Shown here one piece after another: positions 37,267 through 45,867 of a DNA stretch of 64,000 nucleotides (the stretch's first letter is position 1; every line of letters begins with the position of its first letter). The notes beneath the pieces were generated by a model. That model saw only the letters and a program-made list of their open reading frames with translations, did no database searches and was not told the DNA's origin. Source of the DNA: Paracoccaceae bacterium (GTDB lineage: Bacteria > Pseudomonadota > Alphaproteobacteria > Rhodobacterales > Rhodobacteraceae); contig JAFWNM010000037.1 of the NCBI GenBank assembly GCA_017510335.1, positions 25,915 through 89,914 of the forward strand, written 5' to 3'. Both the position numbers and the translations under genes were made by a program.

Positions 37267-37857
37267 ATGCGCATGCTTATCGCGCTGTCAGAACTGCTGG
37301 CAGTGGTAAATTCGGCTACCCTGACCCTGGGGCGCTGGCTGGGGGCTGTGTGCATCCTGCTGATGGTGTGTTTCATTCTGACGCAAGTGTTTTGCCGCTA
37401 TGTGCTGGGCAGCGCCCTGCCCTGGCCAGAAGAAGCGTCGCGGTTTCTGATGCTGTGGTCTGCAGGGCTGATGATCGGCACGGCCTACCGGCGCGGTGGT
37501 TTCGTGGCAATCGAACTTCTGACAATTCTGCTGCCGCGGCTGCTGCGCCATGTGCTGACGCTGGTGCTGTTGTCATTGGCGATGATCATTTTGTGGAAGG
37601 CATGGCAGATTGGCCTGCGCGAAGTCACCGGCCTGGCGGGCCGGTTCGGCACTGACAGCCTGAATGTGCCCACAAGCCTTGATCTGTCCACATGGCGCAA
37701 GGTGCCCAAGGGCTGGCAGATGATGTCCATGCTGGTGGGAATTGGCGCATTGATGGCCGTGTCAGTGGAACTGATGCTGCGCGAAATCATCGCCCTTCTG
37801 GGGCGCGCTGACGATTTGCCGGAAATCACCGATCAGGTCACTTTGGGGGCGGAATGA
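37267..37857 (+). CDS. TRAP transporter small permease (DctQ type)
   Basis: A 196-residue four-span protein with DctQ features (TQVFCRYVLGSALPWPEEASRFLMLWSAGLMIGTAYRRGG). An insert of about 30 polar residues lies before the last span (GTDSLNVPTSLDLSTWRKVPKG), longer than in the other DctQ of this window. The start at 37267 has AAAGGGAGGGG upstream. One base separates it from the DctM gene, which is broken by the Mu-like element. Confidence 0.86.
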   Translation: MRMLIALSELLAVVNSATLTLGRWLGAVCILLMVCFILTQVFCRYVLGSALPWPEEASRFLMLWSAGLMIGTAYRRGGFVAIELLTILLPRLLRHVLTLVLLSLAMIILWKAWQIGLREVTGLAGRFGTDSLNVPTSLDLSTWRKVPKGWQMMSMLVGIGALMAVSVELMLREIIALLGRADDLPEITDQVTLGAE

Positions 37858-37858
37858 C

Positions 37859-38202
37859 ATGCTAAGCTTTTTTCTGCCGGTATTTCTTGTCTTTCTGTTT
37901 CTGGGCCTGCCTGTATTCTTCGCGCTTCTGGCCGCGCCGGGACTGCTGCTGTGGGCGGCGGGAATGGAACGCGATATCACGCTGCTATATCGCAATGTCT
38001 ATACCGGGATGGACAGTTTCCCGCTGATGGCGATACCGTTCTTCATGCTGGCGGGGGAATTGATGAACCGTTCCGGCATCACCTTGCGGCTGGTGGAATT
38101 TTCACAGGCGCTGGTCGGGCATCTGCGGGGCGGGCTGGCGCATGTCAATGTGTTGTCGTCCATGCTGTTTGCCGGGCTGTCGGGGTCTGCGGTGGCCGAT
38201 GT
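37859..38202 (+). pseudogene. TRAP transporter large permease (DctM), 5' part, interrupted by the Mu-like element
   Basis: The first 114 codons of a DctM carrier are intact, with signatures FPLMAIPFFMLAGELMNRSGIT and SSMLFAGLSGSAVADV. After GATGT at 38198-38202 the frame enters the mobile element and stops six codons later. The rest continues at 46349. Joining 37859-38202 to 46349-47294 gives 1290 bases in one frame, a 429-residue protein of normal DctM length. The permease is thus inactivated by a clean insertion rather than by decay. Confidence 0.93.
38198..38202 (+). repeat. Target-site duplication, left copy (GATGT)
   Basis: GATGT directly precedes the element. The right copy at 46344 reads AATGT, so four of five bases match. 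Five-base duplication is the Mu-family rule, and the frame of DctM is restored only when one copy is removed. Confidence 0.7.
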
Positions 38203-38218
38203 TGACGCGCGACTTATC

Positions 38219-38231
38219 GTTTGATACCGGA
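38219..38231 (+). repeat. Putative transposase-binding site, left end site 1
   Basis: GTTTGATACCGGA, 16 bases inside the left end. The match with site 2 extends three more bases (CGC). The third copy is inverted at the right end. Confidence 0.7.
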
Positions 38232-38252
38232 CGCGGCCCGATTTTACCTATG

Positions 38253-38265
38253 GTTTGATACCGGA
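38253..38265 (+). repeat. Putative transposase-binding site, left end site 2
   Basis: A second GTTTGATACCGGA in the same orientation, 34 bases after the first. The rest of the gap up to the repressor gene (38266-38442) shows no gene. Confidence 0.7.
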
Positions 38266-38442
38266 CGCACGGCAGATTGCGGCTAAGGTATTGTAATATT
38301 TTGGGAAGTGTCGGAGGCAGGAGGGGCCGCAATCGGCGGCTCCTCGTAGACGCGCGCAAGCCGTTGATTTTTCTTCACTTCCTGCCCGCGCAGGTGCGCT
38401 GATCGGAGATTGCGGCCACTTTGGCGAAGCGATTGACGAAAC

Positions 38443-38901
38443 TCAATCGCCGGACTTCTCACAGTCAAAAAATTCATCGTGCACGATCACGCTGAACACG
38501 CTCTGAACGCTGGAGAGTTGAAAGCTTTCTGTGGCGTCTTTCACCTTCTTTTCGACATCTTCTAACGCCTGTGGATATTCACGGTAGAAGAAGAAGGGTA
38601 AGTTCCACCCAAATTCTAGAAATGCGCGCTCGTTTTGAGTGACTGCGGACAAATTACGCATACAGCGCATCATCGCGAGCGAGAAAGCGGCAACTTCTTC
38701 GTCTGTTTTGAAATCTGGTGAAGGAATGCCCAAGCGTTCATTCTTCATCACTGCGCCGACGTAGCGGGTCGGCACAGAGCCACGGTTACGCCAAGCTGAA
38801 ATCGCAGTGCTCCCGATACCCAGCGCCTGAGCCAGTTCCTTATCAGAAGACGCGCGATACAGCGTCTTGAGGGCATCGATCTGTTCTTCGACGGTGTCCA
38901 T
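38443..38901 (-). CDS. Phage CI-like repressor of the Mu-like element
   Basis: A 152-residue protein with an N-terminal CI-type helix-turn-helix at residues about 12-45 (SSDKELAQALGIGSTAISAWRNRGSVP), as in the Phage_CI_repr family, then a helical C-terminal half without a visible peptidase site (no Ser-Lys pair can be named), so SOS cleavage is not evident. It is divergent from the early operon and separated from it by an operator-like palindrome over the early promoter, the position of Mu c. It probably keeps transposition silent. Confidence 0.82.
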   Translation of the reverse strand: MDTVEEQIDALKTLYRASSDKELAQALGIGSTAISAWRNRGSVPTRYVGAVMKNERLGIPSPDFKTDEEVAAFSLAMMRCMRNLSAVTQNERAFLEFGWNLPFFFYREYPQALEDVEKKVKDATESFQLSSVQSVFSVIVHDEFFDCEKSGD

Positions 38902-38910
38902 GTTTCCCCC

Positions 38911-38950
38911 TTGACGTTCACTTTGGCAATTTGTATGTTACAAAGTGAAC
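38911..38950 (+). promoter_or_regulatory. Early promoter with overlapping operator palindrome
   Basis: TTGACG (38911-38916) and TATGTT (38934-38939) are spaced 17 bases apart, a good sigma-70 promoter reading into ner-A-B. A perfect inverted repeat, GTTCACTTTG (38916-38925) and CAAAGTGAAC (38941-38950), covers it, so a protein bound to both arms would block the promoter. The repressor gene on the other side is the obvious candidate. Confidence 0.75.
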
Positions 38951-39003
38951 CACAGCATGAATATGTGATATCTGTGTGGAAATATGCGGGAAATCCCTCA
39001 AGA

Positions 39004-39204
39004 ATGCAATCACCGTCGCCGGAAATGCTCTGCCAAGTTCGATCAGACCTTGTAAGGCGCGGAACATCGCTCAAGGCGTTCTGCGAAGATCAAGGCTTTT
39101 CCCGCGTAGCGGTCACTCAGGCGCTAAGCGGAGCGCGCACCGGCCCGGCATATCGTACCCTACTCAGCCGCTTTATGACGTGTATGCAAGAGGCTGACAA
39201 ATGA
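39004..39204 (+). CDS. Ner-like small DNA-binding regulator
   Basis: A 66-residue protein with a single helix-turn-helix (SLKAFCEDQGFSRVAVTQALSGA near residues 22-44). Position, size and fold match Ner of Mu-like phages, which turns down early transcription after infection. The ATG at 39004 is preferred over earlier frames that would include promoter sequence; the ribosome site is weak (CGGG). It overlaps the start of transposase A by four bases. Confidence 0.72.
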   Translation: MQSPSPEMLCQVRSDLVRRGTSLKAFCEDQGFSRVAVTQALSGARTGPAYRTLLSRFMTCMQEADK

Positions 39205-41240
39205 CGTTGCCCCTTGTTTCGTCGGAGGAATTTGCGAGTGCGGCGAGCATCGGCTTGCGCGCCGCGCAACTTGCCCTTCGAAACGCCGCACAGGGCAAGC
39301 TGTGGCGCGGCGAACCCCTGCCCGTTGTGCCTCTTGAAGGCCAGCGGGGCGGGGCGGCGGGTTGCGCCTATGCGCTTGATCTATCGCAGTGTTCCCCTGC
39401 GTTTCTGGCGAAGTATCCGTTCCTGCGGGCACTGCGGGACGAAGCTGTCGCGCCCGCTCCGCGTGTGCCGGTTGGCGTTCTGGAACCGTGGCGGGTCAAG
39501 GAACAACATCGGCGGCGCGACATCCTGCGCCCTGCCATGGGCACCGCGCCGAAGTCGCGGGAACGGGGCAAGGTGCTGCGGGACATCGCGGCGGCGCATG
39601 GGGTGGCGTTCAAGACGCTGCAACGCTGGCTTCTGGACTATGACAACAAGGGGCTTGCGGGTTTGCTGCCCAAGCCGAACGGCAACCCCGGCAAGCGCCG
39701 CGTTCTGGTCACGCGGGCATGGGATCGCGGGATCGATCTGGACGATGACCAGAAGCGCGATGTTGCCGACTTGATCGCCAAGCGCGGGCGCAGCATGGCG
39801 GCGAACGACGGCACGCCGGATCGCAAAATCATTGAGCTGTGCGAAAATGTCTTGCGCGATGAATGCCTTGCGCGGGGATCGAAGATGCACCCGCGCGTTC
39901 TGGCGTCGGTCTGCAAGCTGAACACAAAATGGTGCGCCGGGATCGATACCGACCAGGCGCGGCTCGACTATCTGCGCAAGAACGATCACAAGGTGTGGCA
40001 GGACAAATGCGTCAACCGCGTCCGGCGCGCGCTGCATCATCAACCCATGGGCCTGCTGATCGGCGATGTTCACTATGTGGACATGCTGGTCACGGAAGCC
40101 ATGCACTCGGGCCGATCCGACCTGATCCACGCGGGCGCGGCGGCACAGAGTGCGGGCCGCGAAACAATTCGGGTGCGGCTGATCGCATGGATGGACGCGG
40201 CAAGCCTGTTTGCATGGGTGACGCCGGTCTTCCTAGCGAAGGGTCAGGGCATCACGCAAGCGGATGTGGCGCAGTCGCTGGCACAGGTCGCGTTTTGCCC
40301 GCACGGGGGCATCCCGAACGAATTCTACCTGGACAACGGAGGGGAGTATAAAGCCCTGCCGGATAGCATGACACAGCTTGCGAACCTTGCTGACATGGAA
40401 TTCGGCATGACGCTGGCGAAGCCCTATTCGCCCACGTCGAAGGGGGATATCGAAGGCTTTTTCAACATCCTTGAAGGCATCTTGAAGGGTCTTCCCGGCT
40501 GGATCGGCGGGGACCGGACGAACAAGAAGTCGGAGAACAAGGGAAAGGTGGTGCAGCCCTACACCAAGGGCATTGCGGCGCTGGAAGCCGATATCGCATC
40601 AGCGGTCATGATCTATAACGACCGTCGCCAGAGCGGGCGGCTCAAGGGTCTGTCGCCGCTCGACATGCTGAACCGCAAGATCAAGGAAACCGGGTTCGAA
40701 GCCCGCGTGCCCAGCGAAGAAGCGTTCGACCTGATTTTCAGCCGGTCTGAGCGGCGCACCATCCGTCAGAACGCCATTCACTATGACAAGCGGCAGTGGC
40801 ACACGCCCGCGCTTGATGATCTGCCGATGGGCGAAGAAGTCGAAATCCGCGTGCCGCTGCGCAAGGGTGCCGATCGCATCTTCGTGCGCCGGGGCAAGAC
40901 GGATCTTGGCTGGGCCGAACCCATGCGGGTGTTTGAGCACGGCGACCGTGACGGCGCGCGCTACCAGGCGCAGCTTGAGAAGGGGCGCAACGCTGCGGTG
41001 GACCGGATCGCCGCGACCATCGATCCGAACGTGTCCACCTTCGAATACCAGAAGGCGGCAGTGCGCCGCACCGCGCCGGATGCGAACCCGCCGCAGTCCT
41101 GGACAACCGGCATCGACAAGACCCGCGACCGCGCGACCGTCGCCGAGATCGAGGCGGACGAGGACGCGGCGCGGCGGGCAGAAATCAATGAGATACTTCG
41201 GGGCTATGGTGCTGAAGTCGAGCGAAGGGCCGATGGGTGA
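39201..41240 (+). CDS. Mu-type transposase A (DDE recombinase)
   Basis: A 679-residue transposase of the MuA family (Mu A is 663). The N-terminal half carries DNA-binding HTH segments (about residues 105-160, KVLRDIAAAHGVAFKTLQRW). The integrase-like core follows, with candidate catalytic Asp 289 (LLIGDVHYVD), Asp 378 (FYLDNGGEYKA) and Glu 418 (SKGDIEGFF). The Mu-transposase C-terminal beta-barrel region lies at about 520-590 (LDDLPMGEEVEIRVPLRK). All core residues are present, so the enzyme may be active. The C-terminal tail (DRATVAEIEADEDAARRAE) would contact ATPase B by analogy with MuA. Confidence 0.93.
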   Translation: MTLPLVSSEEFASAASIGLRAAQLALRNAAQGKLWRGEPLPVVPLEGQRGGAAGCAYALDLSQCSPAFLAKYPFLRALRDEAVAPAPRVPVGVLEPWRVKEQHRRRDILRPAMGTAPKSRERGKVLRDIAAAHGVAFKTLQRWLLDYDNKGLAGLLPKPNGNPGKRRVLVTRAWDRGIDLDDDQKRDVADLIAKRGRSMAANDGTPDRKIIELCENVLRDECLARGSKMHPRVLASVCKLNTKWCAGIDTDQARLDYLRKNDHKVWQDKCVNRVRRALHHQPMGLLIGDVHYVDMLVTEAMHSGRSDLIHAGAAAQSAGRETIRVRLIAWMDAASLFAWVTPVFLAKGQGITQADVAQSLAQVAFCPHGGIPNEFYLDNGGEYKALPDSMTQLANLADMEFGMTLAKPYSPTSKGDIEGFFNILEGILKGLPGWIGGDRTNKKSENKGKVVQPYTKGIAALEADIASAVMIYNDRRQSGRLKGLSPLDMLNRKIKETGFEARVPSEEAFDLIFSRSERRTIRQNAIHYDKRQWHTPALDDLPMGEEVEIRVPLRKGADRIFVRRGKTDLGWAEPMRVFEHGDRDGARYQAQLEKGRNAAVDRIAATIDPNVSTFEYQKAAVRRTAPDANPPQSWTTGIDKTRDRATVAEIEADEDAARRAEINEILRGYGAEVERRADG

Positions 41241-41298
41241 GGACGTGCAATCAACGCCCACCGGCCCTTCAAATTGCAACCCTGTCAGAGGATTAGAA

Positions 41299-42078
41299 AT
41301 GACAGAGCTACCACACATTCCTACCATCGAAACTGCCGTGTGCGCAACAATGCGCGGCGTGATCGGTGACGTGCTCGACGGCGCGGGACTTGCCGTCATG
41401 CGCGGGCCGGTCGGCATCGGCAAAAGTTATGCCCTGCGCCAGGTCATCGGCGAGTTTGAAGAGGACGGCGCTAGGGTCACATACCTTGCCGCAACGGGCG
41501 CGGTGCAGGGCAAGATTGCCGAGTTCCTGCGGGCACTTCACGGGCGCGAAGGTTTGTCCAGCGCCGAAGGTCTCGAACTGGCATTCGACATGCTGGCGGG
41601 CTATCCGTTCCGGTCTTATGGCCCGCGTGCGGCGCTGATTGTGGACGAAGCCCAAGACCTTGCCGCGCCGATCATCGCCCAGCTTCGCGGGCTTTGGGAT
41701 CGCGGCGAACTGGCCCGGCTTGGCGACCCATGGTGCCCCGCCTTTGGGCTTGTCATGGTAGGGAACGACCAGTTCCTTGGTAACGGCACCCGGCAGGACC
41801 GGGTGAACCTGAAGCCCTTGTGGGACCGCATGACGCACAACATCCGGTTGCCGCGGCCCAGCAAGGAGGAACACGCGGCGTTCGCCCGAGCGCTTTTTCC
41901 GGCCGATGACGCGGACAAGATGCGCGCCATTGTTCAAGCGTTCGGCGAAGACCAGGGGAGCCTGCGCGCGGCGCACAAGGCCGCACGGCAGGCATACATT
42001 CGCGCCGGCCAGAAGGGGCAGGACGTAAACGCGGATCACTTAGCATTCGTAATCCGCATGATGGGAGGGGGCAAGTAA
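41299..42078 (+). CDS. Mu-type transposition ATPase B
   Basis: A 259-residue AAA+ ATPase. Walker A is MRGPVGIGKSYALRQ (near residues 35-48) and Walker B is AALIVDEAQDL (111-121), with a sensor region GLVMVGNDQFLG. It would select target DNA and activate transposase A. The ATG at 41299 has AGAGG seven bases upstream; an alternative ATG at 41233 overlaps the A gene. The stop overlaps the next start by one base (TAATG). Confidence 0.9.
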   Translation: MTELPHIPTIETAVCATMRGVIGDVLDGAGLAVMRGPVGIGKSYALRQVIGEFEEDGARVTYLAATGAVQGKIAEFLRALHGREGLSSAEGLELAFDMLAGYPFRSYGPRAALIVDEAQDLAAPIIAQLRGLWDRGELARLGDPWCPAFGLVMVGNDQFLGNGTRQDRVNLKPLWDRMTHNIRLPRPSKEEHAAFARALFPADDADKMRAIVQAFGEDQGSLRAAHKAARQAYIRAGQKGQDVNADHLAFVIRMMGGGK

Positions 42079-42386
42079 TGAAGACGGTTTATGTGAACCT
42101 GAAGGAAGGTGAAGCGGTTCTTGTGATTGATGGGACGCCTGTCGAATTCTCGGAACTCAAGCGGGCTATGGCCGATCTGGAAGCTATGCTTGAAGCGCAA
42201 GGGGATGCGCGCGCCTTGGCCGCGTTCCGGGCTATCGGCGAAATGATCGCCCGCGCCCGCCCGGTCATCTATGAGCCGCCCAACCCTGACAGCCCTGAAG
42301 AGCAACGGCGCAAGAACACCGAACGGGCGAACGCGGGCTTGCTGCGCGCATTCGGTCCCAAGCCGAACGGGGAGTTTGACGCATGA
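42078..42386 (+). CDS. Hypothetical protein of the Mu-like early region
   Basis: 102 residues, not recognised. The N-terminus forms beta strands (KTVYVNLKEGEAVLVIDGTPVEF), followed by a long helix (SELKRAMADLEAMLEAQGDARALAAFRAIGEM) and a charged disordered tail. It is coupled to gene B by one base and to the next gene by four bases, so it is expressed with them. In Mu, the region between B and gemA holds similar small accessory genes. Confidence 0.65.
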   Translation: MKTVYVNLKEGEAVLVIDGTPVEFSELKRAMADLEAMLEAQGDARALAAFRAIGEMIARARPVIYEPPNPDSPEEQRRKNTERANAGLLRAFGPKPNGEFDA

Positions 42387-42769
42387 GCCAGATCGAGACG
42401 GATCACGAGTTCAAGACGCGCATGGCGGCTGAAGGGCGAGCAATCTACGTTCCGGGCAAGACCGATGAACAGATCGCGGCAGAGCAAGAGCGCAAGGCCG
42501 CGCCCAAGCCGGTGACGCTGCACCTGTCTGAAAACGACCTGACGGGCATCATGCAGGCTTTGCCGCAAACCTTCGATCTTGTCAGCGACTTGGCGCGCGC
42601 CTGCGAATATCTGGGCGGTTCCGGGCTTGCGGATGACGTTGCATCCGACCTCGCCCCGGTCCTGCGGCTGTTTGCGCGTGCCTGCCAAGCGGCAGAAGCG
42701 CAGGAACTGGAAAGCCTGTTCAAACTGGAAACCCAGCTGCGCGATGCGGTTGCAGAGGAAGGAGCCTGA
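42383..42769 (+). CDS. Hypothetical protein of the Mu-like early region
   Basis: 128 residues, not recognised, predicted mostly helical, with a charged N-terminal part (KTDEQIAAEQERKAAPKP) and a C-terminal helical bundle (LARACEYLGGSGLADDVASDL). Spacing by a four-base overlap and one intervening base ties it to its neighbours in the early operon. Confidence 0.62.
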   Translation: MSQIETDHEFKTRMAAEGRAIYVPGKTDEQIAAEQERKAAPKPVTLHLSENDLTGIMQALPQTFDLVSDLARACEYLGGSGLADDVASDLAPVLRLFARACQAAEAQELESLFKLETQLRDAVAEEGA

Positions 42770-42770
42770 C

Positions 42771-43181
42771 ATGCCGTTGAGCAAAAGACAAACCCGCCTG
42801 ATCCATGTGGCCAAGACCAAGCTCGGGATCGAAGACGGTCTGTATCGATCCATTCTGGCCAACCTGTGCGGCGTGACCAGTTCGATCGAACTTGATCAGG
42901 CGGGGTTCGAGTTGCTGATGGGATTTTTTGAATGGCGTGGGTTCAAGCCCATGACGCGCAACGGGGCGAACTACGGCCCGCGCCCCGGCATGGCCAGCTA
43001 TGCGCAGCTTGAACTGATCCGGGCGCTTTGGTTCGAATACAGTCAAGGCCGCGCGGGTGAGGGTGAGTTGAACAAATGGCTTGAACGCTGTTTCAAACTG
43101 ACCAGCCTGCGGTTTCTGGACAAGGCCACGGCCCCCAAGGTCATCACGGCGCTGAAAGCCATGAAAACCCGCGCGGCCTGA
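42771..43181 (+). CDS. gemA: GemA-like protein (DUF1018, Mu Gp16 family)
   Basis: A 136-residue protein matching the GemA/Gp16 family: KRQTRLIHVAKTKLGIEDGLYRSILANLCGVTSS at the start, a FFEWRGFKP block, RPGMASYAQLELIRALWFE, and the C-terminal SLRFLDKATAPKVITAL. In Mu, GemA alters host DNA topology and gene expression during the early phase. It closes the early gene run; 247 bases then separate it from the Mor-like gene. Confidence 0.85.
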   Translation: MPLSKRQTRLIHVAKTKLGIEDGLYRSILANLCGVTSSIELDQAGFELLMGFFEWRGFKPMTRNGANYGPRPGMASYAQLELIRALWFEYSQGRAGEGELNKWLERCFKLTSLRFLDKATAPKVITALKAMKTRAA

Positions 43182-43378
43182 TCTGGCCAGCAGGGCATGA
43201 AACCGGGGCGCGGCGCTGGCCGCGCCCCTTTCTTTTGGCTTCGCCCGTCCTGCCCCCTTTAATGGGTGTTTAACGGCGCGATTTCAGCCAAGGGGCAACC
43301 CTCATTCACAGCTTGCGCCGCGAAATGGCTTTCTGCTACGGTTCTGGGGTGCATGGTTTCGGGGAAAATACCCGACCC

Positions 43379-43428
43379 TTGACAGGTGTCTAGGTTGGAC
43401 AAGTGACAAGGCTGACTAAGGTCAGACC
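43379..43428 (+). promoter_or_regulatory. Possible middle promoter ahead of the Mor-like gene
   Basis: The 247-base gap 43182-43428 has no gene. It contains TTGACA (43379-43384) followed by TGTC-taggttg-GACA, a short inverted repeat, and a ribosome site TAAGGT near 43418. No clear -10 hexamer is spaced correctly, which would fit an activated promoter, but the signal is weak. Confidence 0.3.
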
Positions 43429-43872
43429 ATGACCAGCGAACACCTTTCAGATTTGCCCTATCCGACCTGCGCGCAATGCACGGGTATTGGAGTATATGCC
43501 GGTCCGAAGTGGCAGAACGACCTTGAAGACGATCTTGGATTTGACGTTCTGAAAGCCCTGATCTTGGCGCACGGCGGGCGCGAATTGCACGTCAAGCACA
43601 CGCCCGAACCCGCGACCGATGCGCTTGGACAAGCGAAAGTTTGGATGTCGGAACGGTTTGGCGCGGGCAAGATTATTGTTCACTTTGGCCCCTTGGCCCG
43701 AAAGAACCGCGTGGCATGGCTGATCTACACCATGCTGCGCGACGGGGCGTCTTTGGCACAGATCGCAGAGGCGGCAAACACCACAATCCGAACAGTCGGG
43801 CGTCACAAGAAGCGCCTGCAAGACATGGGCGCGCTTCCCGCGCCTGCCCCTTCAAACACCCGGAGAACCTGA
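43429..43872 (+). CDS. Mor-like transcription activator
   Basis: A 147-residue protein similar in layout to the Mor family: a central helical/strand region (AKVWMSERFGAGKIIVHFGPLARKN) and a C-terminal HTH (LRDGASLAQIAEAANTTIRTVGRHKKRLQDMG). Two N-terminal Cys (CAQC, residues 12-15) are unusual. In Mu, Mor turns on middle and hence late genes; here it stands just before the head genes, four bases from the start of T. Confidence 0.7.
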   Translation: MTSEHLSDLPYPTCAQCTGIGVYAGPKWQNDLEDDLGFDVLKALILAHGGRELHVKHTPEPATDALGQAKVWMSERFGAGKIIVHFGPLARKNRVAWLIYTMLRDGASLAQIAEAANTTIRTVGRHKKRLQDMGALPAPAPSNTRRT

Positions 43873-43875
43873 GCA

Positions 43876-44808
43876 ATGATTATCAACGCAGCCACCCTTG
43901 ACGCCATATTCAAAGGCTTCAAGACCCTCTACACAACGGCGGTTCTGCAAGCCCCGTCGCAGGCCCCTGAAGTGTCAATGACCGTGACCAGCGCCGCGCG
44001 CGATGAAACCTATAACTGGCTTGGCCAGTTTCCCCAGATGCGCGAATGGATTGGCGACGAACGTGTGATCCGCAAACTTGAAGCGCATGGCTTCACCATC
44101 ACGAACCGCAAGTTCGAAAGCACAATTTCGGTCAGCCGCGACGATATTTCCGATGATCGCCTTGGCGTCTTCGCGCCCATGATCCAGAGCATGGGCTATG
44201 AGGCTGCAATCCATCCCGATCATGTGGTGTTCGGTCTGCTGGCCGCTGGCTTCAATACCCTGTGCTATGATGGTCAGAACTTCTTCGACACAGAACACCC
44301 GGTGCGCGATGAAGACGGCCCCGTCACCATTGACGGTGACAAATACCGGCTTGTCAGCAACATGGATGTTCCTGAAGAAAACCCCGGCCCTGCATGGTTC
44401 CTGCTGGACACGTCGCGCCCGATCAAGCCGATCATCTGGCAGGAACGCGAGAAATACGAGTTTCAGAGCGTCACAAGCCCAAGTGACCACTCTGTCTTCA
44501 TGACGGACAAGTATCTCTATGGCGTGCGCGCCCGCGTGAATGCCGGTTTCGGCCTGTGGCAGATGGCCTATGCCAGCCGCGCGCCGCTGAACAAGGCGAA
44601 CTATGAAGCCGCGCGCACGGCCATGCAGCGCCAAGTCTTCGACAAGGGCCGCCCGCTGGGCATCAAGCCCACGGTTCTTGTCGTGCCCCCGGAACTGGAA
44701 GGCGCGGCCATGCGGCTATTGAACACCGAACATGTGGACGGTGGCAATTCGAACGAATGGAAAGGCACGGCGAAACCGCTTGTCACGCCCTTCCTGACTG
44801 CGGCCTGA
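43876..44808 (+). CDS. Mu-like major head subunit (gpT family)
   Basis: A 310-residue capsid protein of the Mu gpT family. It is recognisable from MIINAATLDAIFKGFKT at the start, TYNWLGQFPQMREWIGD, ESTISVSRDDISDDRLGVFAPM, VVFGLLAAGFNTLCYDGQNFF and the C-terminal PTVLVVPPELEGAAMRLLN. It is full length (Mu gpT is 305). In Mu, T lies after I; here it lies before it. With no portal or tail genes nearby, any particle it forms would need outside help. Confidence 0.9.
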   Translation: MIINAATLDAIFKGFKTLYTTAVLQAPSQAPEVSMTVTSAARDETYNWLGQFPQMREWIGDERVIRKLEAHGFTITNRKFESTISVSRDDISDDRLGVFAPMIQSMGYEAAIHPDHVVFGLLAAGFNTLCYDGQNFFDTEHPVRDEDGPVTIDGDKYRLVSNMDVPEENPGPAWFLLDTSRPIKPIIWQEREKYEFQSVTSPSDHSVFMTDKYLYGVRARVNAGFGLWQMAYASRAPLNKANYEAARTAMQRQVFDKGRPLGIKPTVLVVPPELEGAAMRLLNTEHVDGGNSNEWKGTAKPLVTPFLTAA

Positions 44809-44810
44809 TC

Positions 44811-45737
44811 ATGACCCTTGTTCACGCCACATGCAGCGAATTGCCGGGGGGAACTGTGCCTGACACGGTGCAGCTACTGCCCCCCGGCAGCTTCAAGGCC
44901 CGCGATGGCCGCGCCTTCCGGATCGATAATCCGCAAGCGCTGATCGCGCGCTTCAGGGCCGACGCGGTGGACAAGCCGATTGACTACGAGCATCAAGAGG
45001 ATGACCCGGCGCGGCGCGGTAATGGGCCTGTCCCGGCTGCGGGCTGGATCAAGTCGATCCTGTTCGATGCGCGCCAAGGCGTCTTGGCGCATGTGGAGTG
45101 GACGGCCCGTGCGCGCGAGTTGATTGCCAACCGTGAATACCGCTTCCTGTCGCCCGTGTTCCTGCATGATGCGAATGGACGGATCACCAAGCTTATGGGC
45201 GCGTCCCTTGTCCATAGGCCAGCCCTACACATCAAGGCACTTGCCAGCGAACAGGAGCACCCCATGCCCGACAACCCGAACCCCTTTGCCCGGATCGCCA
45301 AGGCGCTTGATCTGCCCGAAGACGCGACCGAAGACGCCATTATTGCCGCTCTGGGCGAACGCCTTGCCACGGCTTCAGAAGTCACGCCCGACCCGGCGAA
45401 GTTCGTGCCGATTGAGGCCGTGCGCGAATTGATGGCCGAACGTGTCACCAGCAAGGCCACGAACTCGGAAACCCAAGCCCGCGCCCGCGTGCAGGACGCC
45501 ATGCGCGAAGGCCACATCACCCCGGCGATGCAGGATTGGGCGGTTGCCCTGTGCAGGCAAGACCCGGAAAGCTTTGAAAGCTTCGTCCAGTCCAGCGCCG
45601 CCCCTTTCGGTCACCTGTTCAAAGGCCCCAGTGCCAACCGCGCCATACCCGCGCACGGTGCAACGGCTGGCAGCGTCGAAGAACAGGCCATCTGCGCGCA
45701 ACTGGGGATCGATCCGGGCGAATTGGCAAAGGGCTGA
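44811..45737 (+). CDS. Mu-like I protein (head protease/scaffold)
   Basis: A 308-residue protein of the Mu gpI family, whose N-terminal half is the maturation protease (VQLLPPGSFKARDGRAF, DYEHQEDDPARRGNGPVPAAGWIKSI, YRFLSPVFLHDANGRITKLMGASLVHRPAL) and whose C-terminal half acts as scaffold. HRPAL, then an internal Met (near residue 150) preceded by GAGCACCC, may allow internal initiation of a separate scaffold, as Mu Z arises from I. The start at 44811 lies two bases after the T stop. Confidence 0.88.
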   Translation: MTLVHATCSELPGGTVPDTVQLLPPGSFKARDGRAFRIDNPQALIARFRADAVDKPIDYEHQEDDPARRGNGPVPAAGWIKSILFDARQGVLAHVEWTARARELIANREYRFLSPVFLHDANGRITKLMGASLVHRPALHIKALASEQEHPMPDNPNPFARIAKALDLPEDATEDAIIAALGERLATASEVTPDPAKFVPIEAVRELMAERVTSKATNSETQARARVQDAMREGHITPAMQDWAVALCRQDPESFESFVQSSAAPFGHLFKGPSANRAIPAHGATAGSVEEQAICAQLGIDPGELAKG

Positions 45738-45741
45738 TCCG

Positions 45742-45855
45742 ATGAGGAACACCGGCCAGAGCGTCGGGCACGCCCGCGCCGGTTTACTGGCCCCGGACGG
45801 TGAAATCGGGGCCAGCAAGGCGGGGGCGTGGCTGCGCGCTCCCGCCTACACCTGA
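45742..45855 (+). CDS. Small frame of the Mu-like element
   Basis: A 37-residue frame (starting MRNTGQSVGHARAGLLAPDG) four bases after the I gene and 12 before the next gene. No family is recognised. Support is position and compact spacing only; GGGC upstream is a poor ribosome site. Confidence 0.3.
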   Translation: MRNTGQSVGHARAGLLAPDGEIGASKAGAWLRAPAYT

Positions 45856-45867
45856 AAGGAAGGCACG

